64,000 nucleotides of DNA from assembly GCA_902602765.1 (NCBI GenBank), contig CACKSH010000001.1, positions 124,001 to 188,000 of the forward strand, given 5' to 3'. The position numbers were made by a program, and so were the translations under genes. Below are positions 1 through 8,563 of this stretch, piece after piece. Positions within the stretch are counted from its first letter, which is position 1. Every line of letters begins with the position of its first letter. Origin of the DNA: Paracoccaceae bacterium (lineage in GTDB: Bacteria > Pseudomonadota > Alphaproteobacteria > Rhodobacterales > Rhodobacteraceae). Below the pieces are notes generated by a model that did not search any database, was not told where the DNA came from, and saw nothing but the letters and a program-made list of their open reading frames with translations.

Positions 1-2
1 AA

Positions 3-410
3 ATGACTAAGACAATAGACAGATTTAATCCTCCTAACATGGCGCAGCCGTTTACTCGTTATAGCCAGGCTGTTGAGATACCTCCAAACGCTCGAACACT
101 GATAATTGGTGGCCAAGTTGGCGTTAGAATTGATGGTAGTATGTCAGATGCAATGGCTGAACAAACCAGCCAATGTTTTCGTAATATTGAAATAATTCTT
201 CGAGCTAAAAATATGGAATTAGCTGATCTAGTGGAGACACGCACATACATCACAAGTACTGATGACATCGAGGGCTATCGTGAAGGACGTGCCGCGGTTT
301 TCAATAGTTGCAAATCCTTTCCCGAACCTGCTGCTGCCTTGTTGGTTGTTGATGCTTTGGCCCAACCTCATTGGAAAATAGAAATTTGTGCTACTGCAGC
401 GAAGGTATAA
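3..410 (+). CDS. RidA/YjgF/UK114 family protein
   Basis: 135-residue protein of the usual RidA length. The family fold shows in the strand near residues 31-40 (RTLIIGGQVG), the helix with NIEIILRAKN (61-70) and the C-terminal KIEICATA strand. Archetypal RidA proteins deaminate reactive enamine/imine intermediates using an arginine in a P-x-R motif. Here the matching stretch reads PEPAAALL (about 108-115), so that arginine is missing, as in several Rid subfamilies without proven deaminase activity. The ATG lies three bases into the window, so its ribosome binding site cannot be judged and a longer form is possible. The next gene follows after 30 bp on the same strand and is probably co-transcribed. 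Confidence 0.85.
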   Translation: MTKTIDRFNPPNMAQPFTRYSQAVEIPPNARTLIIGGQVGVRIDGSMSDAMAEQTSQCFRNIEIILRAKNMELADLVETRTYITSTDDIEGYREGRAAVFNSCKSFPEPAAALLVVDALAQPHWKIEICATAAKV

Positions 411-440
411 AATCACTTTTTAACTTAGGAAACTAAAAGA

Positions 441-1301
441 ATGTCATATCTAGATTTCACCCAAGAGGAATTGATTTATCAGTACAGTCCTCGTGAGGCC
501 GTTCCAGAGCATCCAGTGTGGAAGGCTCACTGGTCCTTGTTTAGCGAATACGCAAGATCTAAATATGACAATATATCAAGAGTTTCCTACGGATCCTCTA
601 AGGGTCAAACTTTGGATATTTTTCCCGCAAAGAATAAGAACTCGCCAATAAATATATTTGTACATGGAGGATTTTGGCGTTTTTTGGATAGTTTTGATCA
701 TTCGCTTGTAGCTCCTGCAGTTGTTGATGCTGGTGGTGCATCTGTACTTGTAAATTATGATCTTTGCCCAACTGTTAGTCTGCATAAGGTTATTGAACAA
801 GTCAGATTAGCTTTAAAATGGGTTTATGAAAATGCTGAAAAAGTAAATGGAGATAAAAATAAGATTTATATATCTGGACATTCTGCCGGCGGCCATTTGG
901 CTTCAATGCTATGTATATCAGAGCCTTTGTTATCATTAGGATTGCCAAAAAATGTTATTAAAGGAGCTACTATTGTAAGCGCCATGTTGGATTTAGAGCC
1001 AATATTTTTAGTCCCTGGTTCTGAAGAATTAATGATTGAGCAAAACGAGTGCAAAGAACTCAGCCCCGTTTACAACCCGCCAGATCCGTCGGTCGAATTG
1101 GTTATCGCGGTGGGGGGCTTGGAGACTACAGAGTGGATTAGGCAAACTGAGGACATGCTGCATGTGTTAAAGGATCAAGGCAGTAATTATACCTTCTTTA
1201 AACCAGAATATGACCAACACTATTCAATTTTATTTTCACTTGGCAACCCGTGCACACCATTGTGCAAGGCTATGTTGGATCAAATGAACTTGAGTTTATG
1301 A
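441..1301 (+). CDS. alpha/beta hydrolase, arylformamidase-like
   Basis: 286-residue alpha/beta hydrolase. The oxyanion-hole motif HGGFWR is at about 75-80 and the nucleophile elbow GHSAGG at 146-151, giving Ser148 as nucleophile. A His in YDQHYS near residue 260 can complete the triad. The HGG[FY]W motif and the size match the kynurenine formamidase (AFMID) and esterase group, whose arylformamidases hydrolyse N-formylkynurenine in tryptophan breakdown. The RidA-like gene upstream and a glutaryl-CoA dehydrogenase downstream fit aromatic amino-acid catabolism, but that is inference; no other kyn gene is in the window. TAGGAAA lies about 10 bases before the ATG. A short hairpin at 1312-1329 follows the stop codon. 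Confidence 0.75.
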   Translation: MSYLDFTQEELIYQYSPREAVPEHPVWKAHWSLFSEYARSKYDNISRVSYGSSKGQTLDIFPAKNKNSPINIFVHGGFWRFLDSFDHSLVAPAVVDAGGASVLVNYDLCPTVSLHKVIEQVRLALKWVYENAEKVNGDKNKIYISGHSAGGHLASMLCISEPLLSLGLPKNVIKGATIVSAMLDLEPIFLVPGSEELMIEQNECKELSPVYNPPDPSVELVIAVGGLETTEWIRQTEDMLHVLKDQGSNYTFFKPEYDQHYSILFSLGNPCTPLCKAMLDQMNLSL

Positions 1302-1311
1302 CTTGCTGCAG

Positions 1312-1329
1312 CTTAGTCTATGCACTAAG
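1312..1329 (+). terminator. small inverted repeat after the arylformamidase-like gene
   Basis: CTTAGT and ACTAAG form a perfect 6-bp stem around a 6-nt loop, 10 bases after the stop codon. There is no T-run, so it is at best a weak or rho-assisted 3' end. The remaining AT-rich bases to 1488 probably hold the promoter of the next gene, but no clear -35/-10 pair was identified. Confidence 0.3.
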
Positions 1330-1488
1330 TACATTCGTATTATTAACCTGTGTACTCAGTAAATTAAAAAATTTATGTTGAATTCGATAATTTTGATTAA
1401 GCTTTAATATATTTCTAGTTTATAAAATCAGTCAAAATTAAATACGGCTAGGACACTAAAAAACTTATGACAGGATATGGATGTTTAA

Positions 1489-2712
1489 ATGAACTTTGAA
1501 TCGGCCTCTTATAAAACCAAAGATGCACCAGACTTAAATGATTTTGACTGGTTAGATCCCTTTAAGCTTTCAGATTTGCTCGAAGAACATGAGGTGCTAA
1601 TCAAAGAAAGTGCGGCATCGTTTGCAAATGATGTTTTAATGCCCAAAGTAGTTGAAGGTTTTGCAGGTGAGGAAGTCTGTCCTGAAATTTTCTCAGAAAT
1701 GGGAAAAATGGGCCTTCTCGGTATAACCATTCCAGAGCAATACGGCGGTCTGGGTGCAAACTATGTGTCCTACGGATTAGTTGCACAGGAAATTGAGAGG
1801 ATTGATAGTGGTTATCGTTCGATGCTGTCCGTTCAGTCGAGCTTAGTGATGTATCCAATATATGCTTATGGTACGGAAGATCAGCGACAAAAATATCTAC
1901 CAGCTTTAGCAAGTGGTGAGATGGTAGGGTGTTTTGGCCTTACAGAACCAGATGCAGGTTCTGATCCAGCTTCTATGAAGACCAGAGCACAAAAAACTAA
2001 AGATGGATATCGAATAACAGGTTCTAAAATGTGGATATCAAATTCACCAATTGCAGATGTATTCGTGATTTGGGCGAAATCTGACGCTCACGACGGTAAG
2101 ATAAAAGGATTTATTCTTGAAAAAGATATGAAGGGTTTATCAAGTCCCAAAATTGAGGGAAAGTTGTCTTTAAGGGCTTCTGTTACAGGTGAGATTGTAA
2201 TGGATGGTGTCGAGGTGTCAGATGAAGCGTTACTTCCTAGCGTTGAAGGTCTAAAAGGACCTTTTGGCTGTTTAAATAGAGCTCGCTATGGAATAAGTTG
2301 GGGAGTTATTGGAGCTGCTGAGTTTTGCTGGCATGCGGCACGACAATATGGCTTAGACAGAAAGCAATTTGGGAAGCCCTTAGCTCAAACTCAACTCTTT
2401 CAAAAGAAATTGGCTGATATGCAGACTGAAATTACGCTTGGATTAACGGCTTGCTTGCGGGTTGGTCGGCTAATGGACGAGGGTAGGGCTGCACCAGAAA
2501 TGATTTCCCTTATAAAGAGGAATAATTGTGGAAAAGCATTGGACATTGCCAGGCAATCTCGCGATATGCACGGTGGCAACGGGATTTCACAAGATTTTCA
2601 TGTATTCCGGCATTTAATGAACCTAGAAACGGTAAATACTTATGAAGGCACACATGACGTCCACGCTCTAATACTCGGTCGATCACAAACCAATTTACAG
2701 GCTTTTTTCTAA
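1489..2712 (+). CDS. gcdH: glutaryl-CoA dehydrogenase
   Basis: 407-residue acyl-CoA dehydrogenase. The FAD/substrate motif [13 protein letters not shown] is at 148-160, WISNSP follows, and the C-terminal motif [15 protein letters not shown] holds the catalytic base Glu386. The [14 protein letters not shown] ending and the [17 protein letters not shown] stretch at 81-97 are typical of glutaryl-CoA dehydrogenases. These oxidise and decarboxylate glutaryl-CoA to crotonyl-CoA in lysine and tryptophan degradation and pass electrons to ETF. Length is normal for the family. The gene is preceded by 187 bp of AT-rich DNA and followed after 44 bp by an unrelated cyclase gene, so it is probably its own transcription unit. 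Confidence 0.9.
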   Translation: MNFESASYKTKDAPDLNDFDWLDPFKLSDLLEEHEVLIKESAASFANDVLMPKVVEGFAGEEVCPEIFSEMGKMGLLGITIPEQYGGLGANYVSYGLVAQEIERIDSGYRSMLSVQSSLVMYPIYAYGTEDQRQKYLPALASGEMVGCFGLTEPDAGSDPASMKTRAQKTKDGYRITGSKMWISNSPIADVFVIWAKSDAHDGKIKGFILEKDMKGLSSPKIEGKLSLRASVTGEIVMDGVEVSDEALLPSVEGLKGPFGCLNRARYGISWGVIGAAEFCWHAARQYGLDRKQFGKPLAQTQLFQKKLADMQTEITLGLTACLRVGRLMDEGRAAPEMISLIKRNNCGKALDIARQSRDMHGGNGISQDFHVFRHLMNLETVNTYEGTHDVHALILGRSQTNLQAFF

Positions 2713-2756
2713 CTCCAATATTACACGAAATAACAACATCATACGGATCGAAGTTT

Positions 2757-4037
2757 ATGGAATTAGAAAAACTATTTAATCAAAAATTTTTATATGATCT
2801 AAGTTTTTTTAATTTTGAAAACGCAATAACAGCTACATATTTTGCAGACGCAGATTTAAATATAATTAAGGTCAATAAAAACTTCAGATCCCTTTTTAAT
2901 AATGATGTTACTCTTGAAGGTCAAAACCTTCTAACATTATTGGGTTTGTTAGACGTGGCGCAAAGTTATATCTCAGAATTTAAACAAAAGCTGAATAAAG
3001 ACGGAAAACTATTAATCCATAAAATAAAAATAAAAGTAGGAGATGAAGAGCGTTATTTCACTTTGGCTTCCACCCGAACTTCAAGTGCTTTTTCAAATGA
3101 ACTCGTCGGCGTTCAAGGGCAATTAATCGATCGTACAAACGAAGTAACTTTACAAGCAAAAAATGAAGAGTTGCTTTTAGAAAATGAAAAAGCTTTTGAA
3201 GAGTTGTCCTTTAAAACAGAGCGTTTAGAAAAGATATCTAATCAATTGGCAAAATATCTAAGCCCCCAAATATACAAAAGCATATTCGAAACTGATACGG
3301 ATAAGGTTGAAACCTATACTCGGAAAAAGCTAACTATTTTTTTCTCTGATATAAAAGAATTTACAAATTTATCTGATAGGTTAGATCCTGACTTGCTAGC
3401 TGAAATAATTAATGAGTATTTGTCAGAAATGACGGAAATTGCGTTACAGTTTGGAGGTACAATAGATAAATTTATCGGCGATGCGATTTTAATATTTTTT
3501 GGAGATCCGGAAACAGAAGGCACTGTGGTCGACGCTAAAAGATGTCTAGAGATGGCAATTGCGATGCGAAAGCGAGTAGGGGAGTTGGATGAGGTTTGGA
3601 AGAAAGAGAAGGGTATAAGTCAAGGTCTTCAAGTCCGTACGGGAATATCTACCGGATACTGTACTGTGGGTAATTTTGGATCTGTGCAACGGGTAGATTA
3701 TACTGTGCTCGGAAGTCCGGTAAACCTAGCCGCTCGATTAGAGGCAGCCTGCAGCCCGCAGGAGATACTTGTATCGCCTGAAACAAAAGGTCTTGTAAGC
3801 GAAGTTTTTGACTTTGAGGAGAAAAAACCTATAAAATTAAAAGGGTTCTCTGATACTATTAAACCTTATCAGCTTATTATCGATGATGAAAATGAAAAGC
3901 GGGCTGCACACAGTTTACATTCGAGTGAAACCCTAGATGTAATAGTTAAAAAACCAGACGATTTAGAAGAAATTGTAAGAGAGCTTAAGTCTATTCAAGA
4001 CAGCTACCATGAAAAACTGACAAAACGCGTGAAATAA
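2757..4037 (+). CDS. PAS-linked class III adenylate/guanylate cyclase
   Basis: 426-residue soluble signalling enzyme. A PAS-like N-terminal region (about 20-125) leads into a charged coiled coil (130-170) and a class III cyclase domain (about 188-375). The metal-binding aspartates are visible as FFSD (Asp198) and IGD (Asp242). Lys238 in DKFIGD and the Asp of VDYTVLG match residues that select ATP, and NLAARLE supplies the transition-state Asn/Arg, so cAMP synthesis is more likely than cGMP. No transmembrane segment is seen. The linker AKYLSPQIYKSIF is nearly the same as in the GAF-linked cyclase at 50.8 kb. An NrtS-like gene starts 9 bp downstream and is probably in the same transcript. Confidence 0.85.
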   Translation: MELEKLFNQKFLYDLSFFNFENAITATYFADADLNIIKVNKNFRSLFNNDVTLEGQNLLTLLGLLDVAQSYISEFKQKLNKDGKLLIHKIKIKVGDEERYFTLASTRTSSAFSNELVGVQGQLIDRTNEVTLQAKNEELLLENEKAFEELSFKTERLEKISNQLAKYLSPQIYKSIFETDTDKVETYTRKKLTIFFSDIKEFTNLSDRLDPDLLAEIINEYLSEMTEIALQFGGTIDKFIGDAILIFFGDPETEGTVVDAKRCLEMAIAMRKRVGELDEVWKKEKGISQGLQVRTGISTGYCTVGNFGSVQRVDYTVLGSPVNLAARLEAACSPQEILVSPETKGLVSEVFDFEEKKPIKLKGFSDTIKPYQLIIDDENEKRAAHSLHSSETLDVIVKKPDDLEEIVRELKSIQDSYHEKLTKRVK

Positions 4038-4046
4038 TTTGCTATA

Positions 4047-4238
4047 ATGATATTAAAAAAAGGAATTATTAGAAGAGCGTTTTTCACATCTGTCGTTGTT
4101 GGATCGGTTTTATTACTTATAAATCACGGTGATACGATGAAGACCCAAGAATATCCTGCGTTATGGAAGGTTGGTTTGACTTACCTAGTACCATTCCTCG
4201 TTACCATCTGGGGGTCAATTAGTTTAGGGGGTAAATAG
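4047..4238 (+). CDS. nrtS: NrtS-like nitrate/nitrite transporter, small
   Basis: 63-residue membrane protein with two predicted helices (about 8-25 and 43-60). Between them lies the LLINHGD motif, followed by LWKVGLTYLVPFLVT. This layout matches NrtS, a very small nitrate/nitrite uptake protein first described in cyanobacteria and found in some marine bacteria as a single gene. It begins 9 bp after the cyclase stop codon, suggesting co-transcription, so nitrate uptake could be tied to cyclic nucleotide signalling; that link is inference. No ABC-type nitrate transporter or nitrate reductase is in the window. Recognition rests on motif and size only. Confidence 0.7.
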   Translation: MILKKGIIRRAFFTSVVVGSVLLLINHGDTMKTQEYPALWKVGLTYLVPFLVTIWGSISLGGK

Positions 4239-4415
4239 GGATATAGTAAAAGCTTAATAAAGACATATATACTTTTCGCATAATATATATTATGTTAACA
4301 TTTTATAATCGAGATAAAGCATTTAAACTATTTAATACAATATATTAGCTAGTAAACTTAAATTATACATAAGTCGTGACTTTATCAGTTATGTTACTAA
4401 CGCCGTTTTTCAAAA

Positions 4416-5291
4416 CTAACTTTGTGCTGCTTTTGCTACCTCTGCTGCAAAATCTTCTTCGACTTTTTCAATACCTTCACCAACGGCCATCCTTACATAT
4501 GAAACAATTTCGACACCAGCTTCACGAGCGGCTGCTTCGACTGTAAGATCTGGGTTAATTACAAAGTCCTGTCCAAGTAGCGTTACCTCTGCTAAAAATT
4601 TCTTCATACGGCCTTGTATCATTTTTTCAATAACCTGTTCAGGCTTTCCTGACTCCCTAGCCTGCTCAGTTAGTATATTCTTTTCGCGTTCAACAACCGA
4701 TTGGTCGAGTTCTGCTGAGCTAAGCGCCTGAGGGTTCGCTGCTGCTACATGCATAGCGGCTTGTCGAGCAAACTCCGTATTTTCTCCATTGATTGCAACT
4801 AAAACTCCAATTTGACCCATGTCCTGAGCAGCGGAATTGTGGACGTAAGCTACAACTCTCTCAGCCTCAATCGCTTCCATACGTCTGAGGGTCATATTTT
4901 CGCCTATTTTTGCAATATTATCGGTTAGTGTGTCTGAAACTTTTTTTCCATTTATTGAAGCTTCAGCGAGTTGATCCGTATTAGATACATCCAGTGCTGC
5001 GTTTGCGATCGCCTTTACCATTTCTTGAAAATCCGAATTCTTTGCAACAAAGTCTGTCTCAGAATTTACCTCAACTGCAACACCTTTGCCATCACTTATA
5101 GCAACTGCCACGAGCCCCTCAGCAGCAACTCTGCTAGACTTTTTGGCTGCTTTAGCCAATCCTTTAGTTCTAAGCCAATCAATGGCAGCTTCAAAATCTC
5201 CATTGGTTTCCGTCAGAGCCTTTTTAGCATCCATCATACCTGCGCCTGTTGTTTCTCGCAGTTCCTTAACCATAGAAGCCGTTATTGCCAT
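4416..5291 (-). CDS. tsf: translation elongation factor Ts
   Basis: 291-residue EF-Ts, the nucleotide exchange factor for EF-Tu. The N-terminal UBA-like domain ([20 protein letters not shown], from residue 7) and the TDFVAKN motif (about 79-85) that contacts EF-Tu are both present, and the length is normal. It lies 63 bp downstream of rpsB on the same strand, the usual bacterial rpsB-tsf operon. The ATG at 5291 is supported by the conserved N-terminus and by an AGGTAGGAAGT stretch just upstream. No clear intrinsic terminator is visible in the 177 bp that separate it from the convergent nrtS-like gene. Confidence 0.97.
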   Translation of the reverse strand: MAITASMVKELRETTGAGMMDAKKALTETNGDFEAAIDWLRTKGLAKAAKKSSRVAAEGLVAVAISDGKGVAVEVNSETDFVAKNSDFQEMVKAIANAALDVSNTDQLAEASINGKKVSDTLTDNIAKIGENMTLRRMEAIEAERVVAYVHNSAAQDMGQIGVLVAINGENTEFARQAAMHVAAANPQALSSAELDQSVVEREKNILTEQARESGKPEQVIEKMIQGRMKKFLAEVTLLGQDFVINPDLTVEAAAREAGVEIVSYVRMAVGEGIEKVEEDFAAEVAKAAQS

Positions 5292-5354
5292 GCTACTTCC
5301 TACCTTGTTTTAAAGTTTAACTTAAATAATTAGCCATTTTTGTAGAGAAAACCT

Positions 5355-6443
5355 TTACTTTTCAGTCTTGTCAGCCTTAGCCTTCTTCGTCTTTTTAGCG
5401 GCTTTTTCATCGCTTACCACTTCCGGTGAAGCTTCCTCACTTGCAGCTTTTTGCTTCTTTGACTTAGTGGTGGATTTTGCTTTAGGCTTAACTTTTTCAT
5501 CGTCACTTGCAGATACTTCAGTTTTGGTTTCTGCCTTCTTTTTAGTAGCCGCTTTTTCTTTTACAGGCTCTTTCTTTGCAGCCTCTTCGGGTACGGGCTC
5601 TGCTTTTGCGGCCTCTTCGGCTACGGGCTCTGCTTTTGCAGCCTCTTCGGCTACGGGCTCTGCTTTTGCAGCCTCTTCGACAACATTGTCTGTATTTAAT
5701 TCAGCTTCTATGGGAGCGTCTTCCATTTCTCCGAGATCAACGCCTGCTGCTCCCATTTGTTCTGTCATTCCGTCTAATGCAGATCGAGCAATAAGGTCGC
5801 AATATAACGAAATAGCTCGAGCAGCATCATCGTTACCGGGTATTATATAATCTACACCGGAGGGTGAACAGTTAGTATCAACTACTGCGATTACAGGAAT
5901 CCCAAGCTTATTGGCTTCGGCTACGGCTAACGCTTCTTTTTTGACGTCTATAACAAATAAAAGATCTGGAACTCCGCCCATTTGCGTAATTCCCCCGAGT
6001 GAGGCCTGCAGTTTAGACTGCTCACGCTCCATACCCAACCTCTCTTTTTTGGTTAAGCCTTCAGAACCCACGGCCATCTTCTCATCTAATGCTTTAAGTC
6101 TGTTTATAGACTGGGAAACGGTTTGCCAGTTTGTTAGAGTGCCACCTAGCCATCTATGGTTCATGTAGTACTGGGCACATTTTTCTGCGGCTTCAGCAAT
6201 AGCTGTTGAAGCCTGCCTCTTTGTTCCCACAAATAGTATCCTGCCACCACGCGCGACTGTTTCCCTTGCCACGTTCAGTGCAGCATCAAGCATTGGAACG
6301 GTTTGAGTCAAATCCATTATGTGAATGCCGTTGCGCTCACCATATATGTACTCCTCCATTCTTGGATTCCATCTTTGTGTTTGGTGACCGAAGTGTACGC
6401 CTGCTTCAAGCAATTGGCGCAATGTAAACTCTGGCAGAGCCAT
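5355..6443 (-). CDS. rpsB: 30S ribosomal protein S2 with long C-terminal tail
   Basis: 362-residue S2 starting at the ATG at 6443 ([20 protein letters not shown]). The longer reading frame to 6479 is rejected because those codons contain the Shine-Dalgarno stretch GGGAAAGGAAAT just before this ATG. Residues 1 to about 235 are a normal S2 body ([35 protein letters not shown]). The remaining 120 or so residues are an unusual tail: an acidic/alanine part with a three-fold 10-residue repeat ([10 protein letters not shown] type), then a lysine-rich end. Such tails occur in some alphaproteobacterial S2 proteins and are probably disordered. The gene heads the rpsB-tsf operon behind a leader hairpin. 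Confidence 0.96.
   Translation of the reverse strand: MALPEFTLRQLLEAGVHFGHQTQRWNPRMEEYIYGERNGIHIMDLTQTVPMLDAALNVARETVARGGRILFVGTKRQASTAIAEAAEKCAQYYMNHRWLGGTLTNWQTVSQSINRLKALDEKMAVGSEGLTKKERLGMEREQSKLQASLGGITQMGGVPDLLFVIDVKKEALAVAEANKLGIPVIAVVDTNCSPSGVDYIIPGNDDAARAISLYCDLIARSALDGMTEQMGAAGVDLGEMEDAPIEAELNTDNVVEEAAKAEPVAEEAAKAEPVAEEAAKAEPVPEEAAKKEPVKEKAATKKKAETKTEVSASDDEKVKPKAKSTTKSKKQKAASEEASPEVVSDEKAAKKTKKAKADKTEK
5581..5679. repeat. 30-bp tandem repeat inside rpsB
   Basis: Three consecutive 30-bp units at 5581-5610, 5611-5640 and 5641-5670, plus a 9-bp fourth part, differ at only a few bases. They encode the [14 protein letters not shown] decapeptide repeat of the S2 tail. The near identity suggests recent expansion, and copy number may vary between strains. 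Confidence 0.9.
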
Positions 6444-6474
6444 TTCATTTCCTTTCCCGGTTTGTATCTCGGCA

Positions 6475-6503
6475 GCCAATTGCAGAGCGTTGCTCCAACC
6501 GGC
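6475..6503 (-). promoter_or_regulatory. rpsB leader hairpin, possible S2 autoregulatory site
   Basis: Read on the minus strand, GCCGGTTG pairs with CAATTGGC over 8 bp, including two G-U pairs. Inside it GAGC pairs with GCTC around an AAC loop, with a TG bulge between the stems. The hairpin ends 31 nt before the rpsB ATG. In E. coli and other bacteria S2 represses rpsB-tsf through a conserved 5' leader; this structure sits where such an element is expected. The assignment as an autoregulatory element is inference from position and fold. Confidence 0.55.
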
Positions 6504-6618
6504 GGGTTAACTAGAAATTTCTCCTCTAGAGAACCATAAGCTACCTATGAATTTCGATTTCCGAGCGTTTAGACTATAATCAGTCTAGTAACAACCCCAT
6601 GTTAAAATTTTTTTGGCG

Positions 6619-7767
6619 TTAAATAACCCGCTCAAAAAACCAATAAAGACCTAACAGGCCGACTACACTTGAAATTGGCAAAGTAATAAGTTTTCGATAC
6701 CAATTTTTTGTATTAAACCAGTAACCGATTAACCCAAAAAGAATAAGAACAATACTAATCTGACCAAGCTCAACGCCAATGTTAAACCCCACTAATGCTG
6801 GAACAAATTGTTGGACTGGCAAACCAAACTCCACTAACACAGAGGCGAAACCTAATCCGTGCAGTAATCCAAAACAGAAGACTATTATTGATCTTCTTAG
6901 GTTTAACGTTTTTGAATAGAAATTTTCAACGGCAACATAAACAATTGAGGCTGCTATTAATGGTTCCACAATTGATGGGCTAATTTTGACAATACCGAGA
7001 GATGCCATTGCCAATGTTACGCTGTGGGCTAGCGTGAAAAACGTTATTTGCCAAAATAAAGCACTCAATTTTGTTGATAGAAAAAATATGCCAACGACAA
7101 AAAGTATATGGTCCAGTCCTTTTGGGATGATATGGGTAAAACCAACTGGGATATACTCAAAAAATACCTTTGAAAATTTGTATTCTGGCTGTTCATCAAT
7201 AGTAATATCGGAACTTTCAATCCCAGCTTGAAGATACTGTGTGAAGCCATTTTCGCTACCCGGCCCCCTGAGGACTATATCTCCGTAAGCTTTCGACCAC
7301 TGAAAGCTGAAAGGCCTATATGGATCCACACTGGCGACAAAAACTATTGTAGAGAAGCGTGGGTAGTCAAAATTTTCTTGCCCTTCTACTATGATATTTT
7401 TTAATTTTAGAGCAACTAATTCATTATCTTGTTTTATTTTTATTTCGGTCTCTAAACTAGGCCATATTTTTGAGAAATCTGATTTGAGATCGATTTCTGA
7501 CCTACCCCGGTAGAAATCGTATTTTGCTGATTGCTTCGCTTCATCCGTGTTTGAAACATTAGACAAATCGATGCCGGAAAGGAGTGCTTCTATGTTCAGC
7601 CGAATTTCTAGTTGAACGCCATCTTTTTTTTGTAAGATGTCTGCAATTGCTGGATTAACTTCATGTGATTGGGCATTATTTGCAAGACTGACAAATAATA
7701 TCTTTATTAAAAGAGTAACATTAAATATGAGTGAAGATATGTATTGGCAGTTATGTTTAAAAATCAT
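6619..7767 (-). CDS. HupE/UreJ family membrane protein
   Basis: 382 residues. An N-terminal hydrophobic signal (about 9-33) ends at NAQSHEVNP, followed by a periplasmic domain to about residue 195. The C-terminal part has six or so membrane helices with the HupE/UreJ_2 motifs GFTHIIPKGLDHILFVVG, LAHSVTLA and FGLLHGLGFA. Related HupE and UreJ proteins act in nickel or cobalt uptake; the histidines in the helices are probable metal ligands, but the substrate here is unknown. The first ATG at 7767 is needed for the signal sequence, and no later start was found. As a result its 5' end overlaps the divergent DUF4198 gene by about 29 bp. Confidence 0.8.
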   Translation of the reverse strand: MIFKHNCQYISSLIFNVTLLIKILFVSLANNAQSHEVNPAIADILQKKDGVQLEIRLNIEALLSGIDLSNVSNTDEAKQSAKYDFYRGRSEIDLKSDFSKIWPSLETEIKIKQDNELVALKLKNIIVEGQENFDYPRFSTIVFVASVDPYRPFSFQWSKAYGDIVLRGPGSENGFTQYLQAGIESSDITIDEQPEYKFSKVFFEYIPVGFTHIIPKGLDHILFVVGIFFLSTKLSALFWQITFFTLAHSVTLAMASLGIVKISPSIVEPLIAASIVYVAVENFYSKTLNLRRSIIVFCFGLLHGLGFASVLVEFGLPVQQFVPALVGFNIGVELGQISIVLILFGLIGYWFNTKNWYRKLITLPISSVVGLLGLYWFFERVI

Positions 7768-8563
7768 ATTTTTCTTTTTTCCATGTACATTAATTGGTCA
7801 TGAGTTATGGGTTGATACAACAGATTTCAGGGTAGAAAAAGATACTGAAATAAATTTAAATTTACGCAATGGGGAGAATTTTGACGGATTTTCTTTAGGG
7901 TATTTTGATAGATCAGTGGAAAAACTTTACTGGAGGCAAAATGGGAACCAATTTAATAATACTTCTCGGCAAGGTGATATTCCTGCATTAAAAATAGTGC
8001 CCAATGAAAATGGATTAGTTACAGCTGTCTATGTTTCAAAACCAAGTATAATTAAGTATAAAGAATTTAAAAAATTTAAAAACTTTGCGATCGCAAAACA
8101 CTCGCAGAGTTCCATAGACTTTCACTTAAATAGTAATTTCCCTAAGGAAAATTTTTCTGAAATTTACACGCGATACAGCAAAGCTCTTTTGGGTGTTGGG
8201 GGGGCTAAAGGATCAGATAAAGCGAATGATCTTGAACTTGAATTAATTGCCCTGCAGAATCCTTATACTGACGATATATCGAGTGGTATTGAAATACTTA
8301 CATTATATCAGGGAAAGCCACAGGCTTTCTCTATGTTGAATGTATTCGAGAGATCAAATTCGGATTTACGTGTTAATTCCTTTGTTGTGAAGACTGACGC
8401 AAAAGGTATCGCCACCGTAAAGGTAGAAAATGATAATGCTTATTTAATTGATAACGTAATAATCAGGCCGGCCAATGATAAATTATTAAAAGATAAAGGT
8501 GTAATTTGGGAAAGTTTGTGGGCGGCTCTAACATTTGGCGTGATTAGAGCAAATGGACTGTAA
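7739..8563 (+). CDS. DUF4198-like periplasmic protein
   Basis: 274 residues from the ATG at 7739, which gives a short signal peptide (MYWQLCLKIIFFFFPCTLIG) followed by HELWVDTTDFRVEKDTEINL. An HExW-type start of the mature protein, a beta-rich body and the end WESLWAALTFGV resemble the DUF4198 family of exported proteins, often found near metal uptake genes. A longer frame to 7637 exists, but it would run deeper into the divergent gene and lacks a clean signal. The adjacent HupE-like protein suggests a shared role in metal handling at the envelope; that is inference. The next gene starts 11 bp before its stop codon, so the two are translationally coupled. Confidence 0.65.
   Translation: MYWQLCLKIIFFFFPCTLIGHELWVDTTDFRVEKDTEINLNLRNGENFDGFSLGYFDRSVEKLYWRQNGNQFNNTSRQGDIPALKIVPNENGLVTAVYVSKPSIIKYKEFKKFKNFAIAKHSQSSIDFHLNSNFPKENFSEIYTRYSKALLGVGGAKGSDKANDLELELIALQNPYTDDISSGIEILTLYQGKPQAFSMLNVFERSNSDLRVNSFVVKTDAKGIATVKVENDNAYLIDNVIIRPANDKLLKDKGVIWESLWAALTFGVIRANGL

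Noticed and set aside
5368..5850. Plus-strand frame of 160 codons across rpsB
   Set aside because: It is the antisense of the Ala/Lys-rich S2 tail; its Ala/Ser/Phe-rich product mirrors the repeat and lacks a ribosome binding site.
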